Source: Lota lota (lineage: Eukaryota > Chordata > Actinopteri > Gadiformes > Lotidae). Taken from it: a stretch of DNA of 64,000 bases. The notes under the pieces were generated by a model. The model had not been told where the DNA came from. It was given only the letters and a program-made list of their open reading frames with translations, and searched no databases. The stretch spans positions 868,501-932,500 of the forward strand of contig JACYXH010000816.1 of assembly GCA_026745465.1 (NCBI GenBank), in the 5' to 3' direction. The translations under genes and the position numbers were made by a program. Below are positions 1 to 10,919 of this stretch, piece after piece; the stretch's first letter is position 1, and every line of letters starts with the position of its first letter.

Positions 1-1884
1 CCCGTTGTCCCCAGAGGTAAATCGGCGTCAGACGATAGCCGATGGTTTCCGAGATTGGCGTACAAGGCATTGTTTCAAACACGGAATGCAGTAAATGGGT
101 ACCAAAAGGTTCTGATGTTGTGCATGTAGTAGGTTACATTGCACCGATGTTACTGTAGACAGTCGATAATGTCTCCTGAGGTTTGGCTGAACTCTGTCCA
201 GCCGCTCTCAATGTCATGGTTTACAACATTGTCAACCAAGGTTGCTTGAATCTCACCTGGCCTGATTAGTGAGTTCACATAAAGTAACTAAGTGTTGGTA
301 CACCTGATGGCCTGGTTTAATCAATTGGTTCACAGGTGTGGGATTTTCAAAAGGCAGTGCCTTGGAATGACAGAGAAGTGACTTTTTTTATTTCCGTGTC
401 TGGGGTTTATTGTTTTGCAAAACACTGTGTAGAAAGGTATGATGCTGCGAATAGTTGAGGTTTTGCTCCTTGAGTGTCAGGTTTCACTAACTGTGCTATA
501 TTTAAGCAATCATTACAAACTAACATGGATTTGGTTTGCAGGTGACTTCAACGTTTCAGAGTCTTCATACCTCCACAGTGCAACTCACCACCCTGAATAA
601 ATATAGTCACACAAATGGCTCATTGTGTCAAAGCTCTACACAAGTCAACTAAGTCAACACTTGGATATAAACATCTCACACATAATACTGATCTACTCGC
701 ATTTTAATGAACACAAAAAATATAAAGGCTTATGAAACAAAATCAGCTTTTTTTTGTTCCATCGCAGGTTTTTACAACCAAATACAAAGAAAAGTAGAAT
801 TACAGTACAGTAATCAATGTCATCAACTTACAGAAACCAAAAGAATAACATACATAATAGTATTGTAAGGGATGGGGTGAGGACAACAGTTTAGCGTGCC
901 TGTCCAGTCTAAATATCCATGCAACCGTCTGGCAAGTTAAGCTGGCCTCCCTCGCCCAAGCAGCCCTCACGTCGTCGGAAATATGTCTCCATCTATTGCC
1001 GGTGCCCTTCGTCGTTCTTGTCCTATTCCTCCTCGCTCTCACTGCCTCCACGTTTGCAAAGTTATCAGGAAAGAGGTCAGCTTACCTGAGGTCTATTTGC
1101 AGTGCTAAGACATTCAGGGCGTTAAGGTGTTCAATTATTGTAGGGTTTTAACGTGTATGAGTGGGTGTTGCCAATGTCAGTTCTGTTTAGCATTTTGAAT
1201 GGGGTTTTCCCAATTATTGCAAGACATTCATTATTGAATGTAGTGTCTAATGTCGGAAGCAGTGTGTAGTGTTTTGCAAACAAAGCTCAAAGCAGAACAT
1301 GTGTTTGTACTTTCGGTGCTTCTGGTTAAGGCATGGTTACATAAGTTAAGGTTTTGATGCTTTGTCCAAGCAGTCGCTTTCAGTGTGTAAACAATGGGCA
1401 AAAACTGAAATGCTAAGTGTGTTTATATGCTTAATGCTTAACCACAAACTCTATGGCGACCCGTCCTATAGAATCAATGGTAATTGTTAGCACACTCAAT
1501 TCACACTTCATTTGTAGTGGAAGTAATAATAAGGTGCTGTTTCTTAATGACAGCATTACAGAAGGTTTGAGGTACATCGAGGGCGACTCGAGGAGATAAA
1601 TGACTAATATGTCTTTAAATCTCCTTCGTCTACTCCTGTGGCACAAGAATAGCACATGTCTAGCACAAGTGGGAGTTTTTGAATGACTGCTGATGGAGAT
1701 TATATATCAGATACTATTAAAATATAGATTTTGAAATGTCAGACGGGAGCAGCCAAATGGAACTGGAACACCAAAACCAGAACAAAATGGGATGAAATTA
1801 CCCTCAGCCCTCGCTGTAAAGAGGAAGATAATGTATTATGATTGCAAATAATCAAATCTGAGCACAGGATTAGCAGGTCTATTA
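1..1884. other. Non-coding sequence, nothing recognised
   Basis: Mixed-composition, CpG-poor DNA with many stops in every frame. The best open frame (minus strand, 800-1051) has an Arg-rich start but no family I recognise and no clear splice signals. No TIR, tRNA-like box or long tandem repeat was seen. Confidence 0.5.
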
Positions 1885-1910
1885 GTGTGTGTGTGTGTGT
1901 GTGTGTGTGT
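1885..1910. repeat. (GT)13 microsatellite
   Basis: Perfect dinucleotide run followed by a short GGGGGCGGG tract. It produces the spurious Val-Cys and His-Thr frames on the two strands. Confidence 0.95.
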
Positions 1911-2198
1911 GGGGGCGGGTGTTTGCACATGTGTCTGTGTGTGCATGGCTGTGTGTATCTAAATCGTTCTTGTTAGTGCAAATTGAATCGGTGCATGATC
2001 GCAGAATACACGCTAGACTAACAGGGTACATTTATGGTATCAGGCCCACTTATACACTAAAGCATTCACAGAGACACTGCAAAAAAAAAGGCATTGAAAT
2101 ACTTGGAAGTTTACAAGAGTTTTAAAAGCACAAGAATAGTCTATTATTTTTTGAATAATCCTCCTACAAATAGGGAACAAATTGGTCGAAAAAGAATA

Positions 2199-2218
2199 GA
2201 GAGAGAGAGAGAGAGAGA
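2199..2218. repeat. (GA)10 microsatellite
   Basis: Perfect purine dinucleotide run of 20 bp. Confidence 0.93.
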
Positions 2219-2517
2219 ACACCAAACAAAGTGAATAAACAGGGAAGAAATCATATCTGCAGCATTACTGCAAGTATACCATGGAAACCTTTCTGCCGAA
2301 CACTAAAGAGATAATTGCAACAGAACTACACAGCTCTGAACATACCTTAAAAGGAACAAACGACAAACAAGAAAACATATTGTGCCTTTAATAAAAGCCA
2401 GTTATCAGTAATGCGTGAGTGGATTTGAAAACGCGTCCCACCAGCATACTAATGGATTTAGAAGTCAAAATGCACAGACGATATGAGCCAAAATGGCGTA
2501 CGGAGTACCTTTAGCAG

Positions 2518-2547
2518 GTGATCAGGCTAATGTCCTTTTAATTGGCC
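2518..2547. promoter_or_regulatory. Duplicated homeodomain-type motif, copy A
   Basis: This 30-bp block matches 2990-3019 at 26 of 30 positions, ungapped and in the same orientation. Both copies contain AGGCTAATG and TTTTAATTGGC, which include TAAT/ATTA-type homeodomain cores. An E-box CACGTG follows at about 2547-2552. The match is seen directly; an enhancer role is inference. Confidence 0.35.
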
Positions 2548-2806
2548 ACGTGTTTTTTGTTTTTGTTTACGGTATGCATAATTGGATGTAGTTGTGGTTG
2601 TGTTTCTCTTACACAATTACGACATCCAGATGTTAAAATACACAGCCACGCGTGTGTGTATGCGTGCATGCATATGTATTTCAGTAATTTACCTGTAATA
2701 AGAAGACTTGTTATGCTTTGTTCATGTTTCATGTCTGCTTACATTTTTTATAGATTTTTACTTGTTGCCTCTTGTTTTTTTTTTGCAGAGCTTCTGCATA
2801 TATCTT

Positions 2807-2836
2807 GGAGAGGGAGAGAGAGGGAGGGAGAGAGAT
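2807..2836. repeat. Imperfect (GA)n tract
   Basis: Purine-only run of GAGAGG/GAGGGA units. Confidence 0.85.
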
Positions 2837-2911
2837 GATTTAATTTCATGTTGCCAGGAGACTGGGCCACTGCACTCTCATCTGTGGAGCGAACGGGATT
2901 TCCCAGTTGCT

Positions 2912-2923
2912 CCCCCCCCCCCC
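2912..2923. repeat. Poly-C tract, C12
   Basis: Mononucleotide run of 12 C. Confidence 0.9.
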
Positions 2924-2989
2924 GATAAACACTCACACACACTCTGGAAATCTCCACAGTAAGCAAGAATGGATGAGTAGCCTCGTTGG

Positions 2990-3019
2990 GTGATTAGGCT
3001 AATGGGCTTTTAATTGGCT
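2990..3019. promoter_or_regulatory. Duplicated homeodomain-type motif, copy B
   Basis: Second copy of the block at 2518-2547, about 470 bp downstream in the same orientation. It differs at four positions. The TTTTAATTGGCT core is intact; the neighbouring E-box of copy A is not kept. The intervening sequence does not look duplicated. Confidence 0.35.
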
Positions 3020-3120
3020 GAGTGGTGACAGGGGTAGAGGGTCTTGGATGGTCGACAGGTGCAGTGTAAAGAACACCGGAGGTCCTTTGAGGGACAACGT
3101 ATGCATGGTTTTGCACATTT

Positions 3121-3153
3121 TGTGTTCATTTTGTGTTCATTTTGTGTTCATTT
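3121..3153. repeat. 11-bp tandem repeat, three copies
   Basis: Three exact consecutive copies of TGTGTTCATTT, preceded by a partial copy. Confidence 0.95.
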
Positions 3154-4232
3154 GGTGCAGCTAACCGAAGATCATGATCATTTTTCTAGAATGGATTCAA
3201 CATATTGCGTCATATTTTCTATAATGTATAAACAGACAGATAATATGGAGGGACTGGAAATGAACCATGACATATTTCTATGGATACATTCTACAGCACA
3301 CATGACACATGAGCAGACTCCCTTTCAACGTTTCCTGTATCACCGCTTTGTCAAATCCCCTGATGTGTTTGTCCAACCACACAATACACTTATCTGTACT
3401 TTGTTCTAGACATCTTTGGTTGCATGCTGCTATATATAGACACGTAATGTAATCGTAGCTCCTACTGTCCCTGTTCTCTTCTCCAACATCATTTGCACAC
3501 AGACGTTCTCTTAATCTAACGATTGTGTCAAATTAGTCCTCCACAAAATAAGGAGCAGGGTATCAACAGAAGGTTCTGGTGTCCACCCCTTTTTGTGAGA
3601 AACAAAGAAAGGTATTTGGTCCCTCCTCCCCCCCATCGCCCCCAAACGCATCACCCCACTGAATAGAGCATAAAGCTTACTGTACAGAGAGTTTGCTTTG
3701 TCTTCATCAAGTCATTTCCCATCCAGCATTCCGGTAATTGGAGCGAGCATTACATTGTTCAGTGTACTTTTTACACGATTGAGAAGAGCTTAGAATAAGC
3801 TCTCTGGGTAACGCTGCTTCTGAATACTCTCATGTTGGACTGAAGGTGACTGGACTGCAGTGACGGCAATCACCCCTAGAGGTACAGAGTGGTATTACGG
3901 GACGGTACGGGCCGGCACTAGTCCGGCTAGCTACTAATTGAAATCAATGTCTCTGCAATACAATACATATAGACATCTTTGACATAACGTCAGAACTGTT
4001 AGTTCTTCACATTCTCTTCATGATTATTGTTAACCTTTGAATGTTTTAAACGAATCATCTTAGATGTTGCACCTTTAATCCTCAACAAACCTAACCTTAA
4101 CTTCCCCGAATCGTTGACCATAACAAACCATAACCTATCCAAATCCTAACTTTAAATGATTCCCCCACAATGGATGTTTGAAAATAATACCCCAAACTAC
4201 AACATGACACTCACTTCCGACTAACTAAAATA

Positions 4233-4233
<1 letters not shown>
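3154..4233. other. Non-coding stretch
   Basis: No gene or complete element recognised. Around 4080-4160 there is CTAACC/ATAACC-rich sequence of a kind frequent in fish repeats, but no repeat boundaries are visible. Confidence 0.45.

Positions 4234-4293
<60 letters not shown>
4234..4293. repeat. (TA)30 microsatellite
   Basis: About 60 bp of perfect TA alternation. It is self-complementary and so could extrude as a cruciform. Confidence 0.96.
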
Positions 4294-4298
<5 letters not shown>

Positions 4299-4681
4299 AA
4301 TGTTGTGCGGTGCTTGATGCTTAAAGCTACAAACATATATACATAACAATACTAAAGTTGTGTTGCCCTGAAAGACCCTTAGGCCGGAGATAAACACATC
4401 CTTGGCCTTTCTCAGGTCGTCTTTATCAATTAACATCAGCAATTCTCTCTCTCTCTCTTGGCATAAACACAAACAGACACCCACACGCTTTCTCCACACA
4501 CTCCCTCCTCTGTTGGGTGCTGAACCCAGATGCTGTTTATGTGTGTGTCGCTTTGATTTGTCAACACATAGTCCTCGCCCCACTCAATTAAGTTGTGCGC
4601 AGAGCCGGCGCCAGAGTGGAGAGAGGAGGAGGTGGCGCCCAAGGGGGAGATAAAAGAGACAAGGTGCAGGGGAGCGATGTG

Positions 4682-4685
<4 letters not shown>

Positions 4686-4742
<57 letters not shown>

Positions 4743-4743
4743 T
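4686..4743. repeat. (GT)n microsatellite
   Basis: Fifty bases of perfect GT, then one G insertion and four more units. Confidence 0.96.
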
Positions 4744-4805
4744 CACCAGCCATGAACTTGTGTTGGTGCCCAGAGTGTTTTATCTCTTTGATTCAGCCTC
4801 TACGT

Positions 4806-4864
4806 GTGGGTGGGTGGGTGGGTTGGGTGGGTGGGTGGGTTGGGTGGGTGAGTGAGTGTGGGTG
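4806..4864 (+). repeat. (GGGT)n G-rich array, G-quadruplex candidate
   Basis: Runs of GGGTGGGTGGGTGGG separated by single T insertions; a 17-bp sub-unit repeats twice before the array decays to GAGT/GTGT. Eleven or so GGG runs with one- or two-base spacers lie on the plus strand, which fits the classic G-quadruplex pattern. It sits about 60 bp after a GT array. Confidence 0.85.
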
Positions 4865-5383
4865 CAGTGAGAATGTGAAAAGCCACACAGGCAAAAAAAA
4901 CAATTAAAAGAAGAATGTTGTGCATAGAAGTGTCTGTGGCTCTGTGCGTGTGGCTGCATGTGCTCGTATGTGTGTTACATGTGCTTAGGATTAGGCACAC
5001 TGTTCAAGAGCAAGATGGAAGGCTAAAGTGCATTGCACATTTCAACTCACACACACACATGAGACAAACGTAGGACAATTATGAATGATGAAAAATGATA
5101 TTTTTCACCTCATTCATTATTGAATGGCAGTGAGAGAAATAGGCAGAATAAAGTGTGGCGTTAAGTGAGTGAGGAGAATGAAAGATGCATATGGTGGACG
5201 ATATCCTTAAAGAACAACAGAGATAAAGAGAGTGAGAGATAAAGGGTGAAAGAGACTAAGAGGAATGGTTGGTATGAAAAGGGGGAGAGATTAGTAAATG
5301 ACCCCATCCCTACAACTCGCTGGAAGATAAATAAATACAGCTGCCATGGCTTTCTTCCACGTAGTGGTATCGCAGGAGACCAG

Positions 5384-5561
5384 TATGTGTGTGTGTACGT
5401 GTGTGTGTGTGTGTGTTTGTGTGGTCCACCTGGGGAGTAATGAGATTTTTGCCTCCAGCTATGCGGTGGAAGAGACCAATGGTGTGGATTTGCCCTTTAC
5501 TGACACGTCTGCTCCACTCCACTGCACTGCTAGGTGGCTAAATCATTGCCGTCCATGTCGC

Positions 5562-5599
<38 letters not shown>

Positions 5600-5745
5600 G
5601 TGTGTGTGAACACGTGTGCACCTGTATTTTTCACCTGCTAGTAATGTGTATGTTCACACTCTTCATGCATATTGGTTTACTGAGTGATTTATGCATGTGT
5701 ACCCCTAGGCCTCCATGTATGCAATTGTGTGTGTGTGTGTGTGTG
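5384..5745. repeat. Cluster of three GT microsatellites
   Basis: GT runs at 5384-5422 (interrupted by one TAC and one TTT), 5564-5608 (one GC interruption) and 5726-5745, with ordinary sequence between. They account for all Val-Cys frames here. Confidence 0.92.
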
Positions 5746-7770
5746 CTAATGTATGCATGTGCGTATTTGTGTTCTAGCTTTATTCTCCACTATTGGATAA
5801 TATTAGTATGAATTATGCAAACACACAGTCAATTGAATATTGCATTGCCACACGCACACGCTTGGACAGACACAAAAGAACACACGCATGGCTAGATGGG
5901 AAACATCTGAAAAGGCGCGACACCGAAGTGATGGTCTGCCTTTCTCCCACCACCTCTCTGACCAGCATGGGACTACCCACCGGCAAAACACTTCATCCCC
6001 ACAATGGCTGCTCAGCATGATAAATAGGGGTCTGGTACCGGACACAGGGCTGAGGGTACAGGGGAGAGAGCAAGGATCAGTTGTATTGCGCACGTGAAGT
6101 GCTCTGCTAGGGTGACTACACAAGCGTTGGCTTCGTGAGGTTCTCTGAGTCTACCTCACTCGCTCACTTTGTAAAACGCAACACAGTGCAATAGGAAAGC
6201 CATTGGGTGTATGGGATTCAATTCAATTCAATAAACCGATTTTCCCTAAATCTGCATTGGGTTAAATCTCATAACAAGATTTCATCCAAGGCCGGTGTAA
6301 TTCAATAGTTCTTCTATTCCTTCTGCTTCCTCTGCAAAAGGAAATGAAATCCAAGGCCGGTTTTTCATTTTTTATTGTTTCCGTGTCTGTGCCTGTCTTG
6401 TCAACAGATAATGTTTCTGCAAACAGAAACAAAACAAAAAAACGAGGTACAAAAAAAAAAGGAGAAACCATAAGGAGCTGGTGGTGGATTTGAGACAGAG
6501 ACCCACTGACACCCACTGACACCCGTCAGTGTGGGTGTCAGAGTGGAGCCGACAGGGAGAAGTGTTGCCTATAGGTTCCTGTGGGTGCACTTGAGCAATA
6601 AACAGGATCAGTCTGGTGTAGGGAAATAGGAGAGGAGGATTCTTTTTTTTCTTCTGATGGCTCTGATAATTAATTTGTGCACCTTGAATGCGGTGCACAG
6701 CTTGCTGTAGTACATGTCATAGCCAGGCCTTCGTACGTACCCTGCCCAGTCCATATCCACCCTGTCAACACTCAGAAATACCGCTGAATGCTGAATATTT
6801 ACTGGCTTGCCTAGTCCTCGGGGGCCATAGACAATCGGACAAATCCGAACCCATGCTGGCACATCCTGTACGAGTCCCGTCACTTTGAGAAGTCATCGGC
6901 AGGCGTTTCCAACATGGCTTCAACAATTGCTGCCTGGAGATCAATAATGAAATCTGTATCAGACATCTGAATGTGAAATATGCCATGTTTTGTATAGCTC
7001 CGTCATGATCCATTAATTAACACATATTTGGACACCACTGATAGTAACCAGAATGCTCTTCTTGGCTGTTTAGTGTTTCAGAGGGAGTATTACTGATCAA
7101 CAGGTTATAGAGCAGAGCTGGTGTTAAGTCTTTGGGCGACTTTCCAAGTGACTTTCCAAGTGTTTTGGGTGCAAGTCCATATCAAATCTCAAATTGTATT
7201 AGTAAAAGTAGACAAGGATAAATAAAAGTTCATTATGTTGGTCACCAGCCACTGTGACTGGTGGAATAAGAAATGTACTAGTATAACAAGCTTCTTACCA
7301 GTCATTTAAAAAATATACAAGACACTTGAAAAGCCGGAGTATGGTTGTTGTTGATCCAGACCTTCTGCAAGCACAGGTTTTATTTCTGAATTGGTCTGGT
7401 GATGTCAGGCTAGACCTACAGTTAAACCAATACACAACTTTTCCAGTTGAAAATCAACGGCACAAGTTTGAATAAACTGAAACCAGGTAATTATGTTAGT
7501 CTGGAAAGAAGACATTTTATTTAAATAAAAATGAATTGACTGCAAGGGTTCCATTTCATTACTTCATCCGGAATTCATAAAACCCTGGATTTGCCTTTGT
7601 TCAATCCATTCAGCATAGTTCAGTTTAGTTTTCGCTGGCCACTTAGGGGAAGCCAGGCGGAGATAATAAAAATGCTAACAAACAATTGATCATAGCCTTT
7701 AGAATCGGATCAAATTTAGCTTTCAACTCTCGATAGAGGCTCGAGCCACAATGCAGTGCAGTCTCGAGTA
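5746..7770. other. Non-coding stretch before the minisatellite
   Basis: No coding gene recognised. It contains (ATTCA)3 at about 6220, an A-rich tract near 6430-6460 and the hairpin at 6506-6541. Overlapping frames on the two strands at 6608-6888 show no known domain. Confidence 0.45.
6506..6541. repeat. Inverted repeat, 15-17 bp arms
   Basis: Left arm CTGACACCCACTGAC pairs with GTCAGTGTGGGTGTCAG, with two unpaired bases in the right arm and a 4-nt loop ACCC. The left arm is itself inside a short direct repeat of ACCCACTGAC. Confidence 0.8.
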
Positions 7771-9217
7771 AGTCATGGCTCATGGCTGCCGAGTCCAAGG
7801 CAAGTAACAAGTCATGGCTCATGGCTGCAGAGTCCAAGGCAAGTAACAAGTCATGGCTCATGGCTGCCGAGTCCAAGGCAAGTAACAAGTCATGGCTCAT
7901 GGCTGCCGAGTCCAAGGCAAGTAACAAGTCATGGCTCATGGCTGCCGAGTCCAAGGCAAGTAACAAGTCATGGCTCATGGCTGCCGAGTCCAAGGCAAGT
8001 AACAAGTCATGGCTCATGGCTGCAGAGTCCAAGGCAAGTAACAAGTCATGGCTCATGGCTGCCGAGTCCAAGGCAAGTAACAAGTCATGGCTCATGGCTG
8101 CAGAGTCCAAGGCAAGTAACAAGTCATGGCTCATGGCTGCAGAGTCCAAGGCAAGTAACAAGTCATGGCTCATGGCTGCCGAGTCCAAGGCAAGTAACAA
8201 GTCATGGCTCATGGCTGCAGAGTCCAAGGCAAGTAACAAGTCATGGCTCATGGCTGCAGAGTCCAAGGCAAGTAACAAGTCATGGCTCATGGCTGCAGAG
8301 TCCAAGGCAAGTAACAAGTCATGGCTCATGGCTGCCGAGTCCAAGGCAAGTAACAAGTCATGGCTCATGGCTGCCGAGTCCAAGGCAAGTAACAAGTCAT
8401 GGCTCATGGCTGCCGAGTCCAAGGCAAGTAACAAGTCATGGCTCATGGCTGCCGAGTCCAAGGCAAGTAACAAGTCATGGCTCATGGCTGCCGAGTCCAA
8501 GGCAAGTAACAAGTCATGGCTCATGGCTGCAGAGTCCAAGGCAAGTAACAAGTCATGGCTCATGGCTGCAGAGTCCAAGGCAAGTAACAAGTCATGGCTC
8601 ATGGCTGCCGAGTCCAAGGCAAGTAACAAGTCATGGCTCATGGCTGCAGAGTCCAAGGCAAGTAACAAGTCATGGCTCATGGCTGCAGAGTCCAAGGCAA
8701 GTAACAAGTCATGGCTCATGGCTGCAGAGTCCAAGGCAAGTAACAAGTCATGGCTCATGGCTGCCGAGTCCAAGGCAAGTAACAAGTCATGGCTCATGGC
8801 TGCCGAGTCCAAGGCAAGTAACAAGTCATGGCTCATGGCTGCCGAGTCCAAGGCAAGTAACAAGTCATGGCTCATGGCTGCCGAGTCCAAGGCAAGTAAC
8901 AAGTCATGGCTCATGGCTGCCGAGTCCAAGGCAAGTAACAAGTCATGGCTCATGGCTGCAGAGTCCAAGGCAAGTAACAAGTCATGGCTCATGGCTGCCG
9001 AGTCCAAGGCAAGTAACAAGTCATGGCTCATGGCTGCAGAGTCCAAGGCAAGTAACAAGTCATGGCTCATGGCTGCAGAGTCCAAGGCAAGTAACAAGTC
9101 ATGGCTCATGGCTGCCGAGTCCAAGGCAAGTAACAAGTCATGGCTCATGGCTGCAGAGTCCAAGGCAAGTAACAAGTCATGGCTCATGGCTGCAGAGTCC
9201 AAGGCAAGTAACAAGTC
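7771..9217. repeat. 39-bp minisatellite, 37 copies
   Basis: Thirty-seven consecutive 39-bp units plus four bases. Each unit contains AGTCATGGCTCATGGCTGC and ends AAGGCAAGTAAC. The only variable site seen is C or A in GC[C/A]GAG. Writing the C form as P and the A form as Q, the order is PQPPPPQPQQPQQQPPPPP then QQPQQQPPPPPQPQQPQQ. Copies 9-19 (8083-8511) and 20-30 (8512-8940) are identical 11-copy blocks. Because 39 is divisible by 3 and no stop arises, three frames stay open for over 500 codons. No signal peptide, domain or splice evidence supports a protein. Confidence 0.98.
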
Positions 9218-10329
9218 CCCGTTTTTCCAATTTGAGTTTGAGTCTCAAGTTCCCGGCTCTACTAAAGAGCAACGGCGGCATCTGTTTGGGATGGCAAACT
9301 CGGAAATAAGGTACAAGTTAAATTGAATCCTGGAGAAGCGTTCTGTCATTTCAGACACGCCTTGGCACCATACCGCCTAAAGGAGCCATAATCAAGTTAT
9401 TTGGAAATGTTATTTAATTATCGGTAATTGTGTGCTTTTGTTGAGTTTGGTCTAGACTAAACGACTGCAAAGCTTTCTGGGCCGACACCTCAGCAAGTGC
9501 CAGTAGTCTAGTGTAAGACAATGGAAAATGTGTACGGTCACAACTTTAACAGTCAACAGCTTCTATTTGGATTACCATGTTTGGAATTTTACCCTATTCA
9601 TTTTTTACCCGTTGTTTATCAAGCTTTTCTTTTACCGTTATGTTACCGGACCGTCCCTCGTTCTCTTGATTTAATCTCATCTCTGGATCATTAGGCAAGC
9701 TACTTCATTATTTTATCACTGCTACTGGCAGTTCAGCAAAGAGCGGATCAAAGGCCATGGTTGTCCATCGCACAGACTGAACAACGCAGTTCCCCTGTAA
9801 CCCCCCTGTTACACTTCAGCTTCTCTCTCTCTCTCTCTGAAATGGATCTTGACCGCTACCCCCTGTATGCATACCTCTAATCCGAGGTACGACGTGCTGA
9901 TCACCTGATGCCGTACCTTACAGCTCACCGTGTGGGCAGACAGCTCACCTGCTGCCACGCCGACCAATTGGGTCCCCCTAATTCCCAGTCTGGGGTTAAT
10001 GGGGGTACATCTCAGCATGCAGTAGGGAGCACTGTGCACCGTGGAAGGAGATAACAGGGTTATGAGAAAGGGAAAGAAAGCTCATTTAAAATGGACAAAA
10101 GAAAAGTCTGATTAAATGCCACCTTGCTTCGTTCCCTCATCAACCACCCCCACCCCCCCCGCTCATTTCTCACACTCCCTCTCTTGCCCATATTATCCTC
10201 TCTCCCCTTCCCAATCCTCTCCGCCTTACTGTGGATCATTTTCCCTGCTTTCCTGCCTCTTCCTTGGTGCTCATTCCTGCCTTTTTATTTATTCTGCTCC
10301 CTCCTTCTCTGCCCATCTTTATGCGTGAC
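9218..10329. other. Non-coding stretch
   Basis: Unrecognised sequence with a short CT run at about 9824-9838 and a pyrimidine-rich block at 10130-10320. The latter gives two overlapping spurious plus-strand frames. Confidence 0.45.
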
Positions 10330-10580
10330 AGATAGTTAATGGCTGCCATGTTTTTTAGCCCGCACGTTGGCAGGTTGACTCTGGAGGATTCCCCACCGCT
10401 GGCAGATAATAGCCGTCTTTGGAATGCGGCCCGGCTAATTACGTTAGCTCGTGCCGCTAACGCACCGCGATTAATTGGAATTGCCAGCTTCATTGAGTCA
10501 TAACTGTTGGGGCTTAATTGGTGGAGGACAGTGGAGGCCCTGCATCGCCCGGCGTAGCAGAGGGTTAGCGATTGACACCT
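10330..10580. promoter_or_regulatory. Candidate conserved non-coding element
   Basis: A block free of simple repeats. It has several homeodomain-type cores (CTAATTACG near 10435, GATTAATTGGAATT near 10470, CTTAATTGG near 10514) spaced among GC-rich, CpG-containing sequence. This texture resembles developmental enhancers in vertebrates. It is inferred by eye only. Confidence 0.28.
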
Positions 10581-10892
10581 ACACTGCACCCCCACCTTCA
10601 GCTGTGTGTGAAAAGAGGACAGAGAGAGAGACATAGAGAGCAGGAGAAGAGAATTAGACAGAATGGGAGAGTAGGAGAGAGAGTTTTTTTTTAATGGGGA
10701 TCGGTTTGTGCCTATGAGTACAGAGTTACAGAAATAGATAGGAAAAGAGAGACAGAGAAATGGGGGTTAATAATGTGTGTGTGTTCACTCAAAGAGTTAG
10801 GTTGTCTCACTGCGCCTATAGGAGAGACCTAGGTTTAGTAATTGGTCTCAAATCAAGGATGAAATGGAGCAGGAGAAAAGCAGCCTGTTTGT

Positions 10893-10919
10893 ATGTGTGT
10901 GTGTGTGTGTGTGTGTGTT
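10893..10919. repeat. (GT)n microsatellite
   Basis: Perfect GT run of about 26 bp. Confidence 0.94.

Noticed and set aside
800-1051. 83-codon minus-strand frame with an Arg-rich N terminus
   Set aside because: No recognisable family, no supporting neighbours, and its C-terminal half reads like random sequence.
7771-9217. CRISPR array
   Set aside because: Units are continuous 39-bp copies without unique spacers, in a eukaryotic context; it is a minisatellite.
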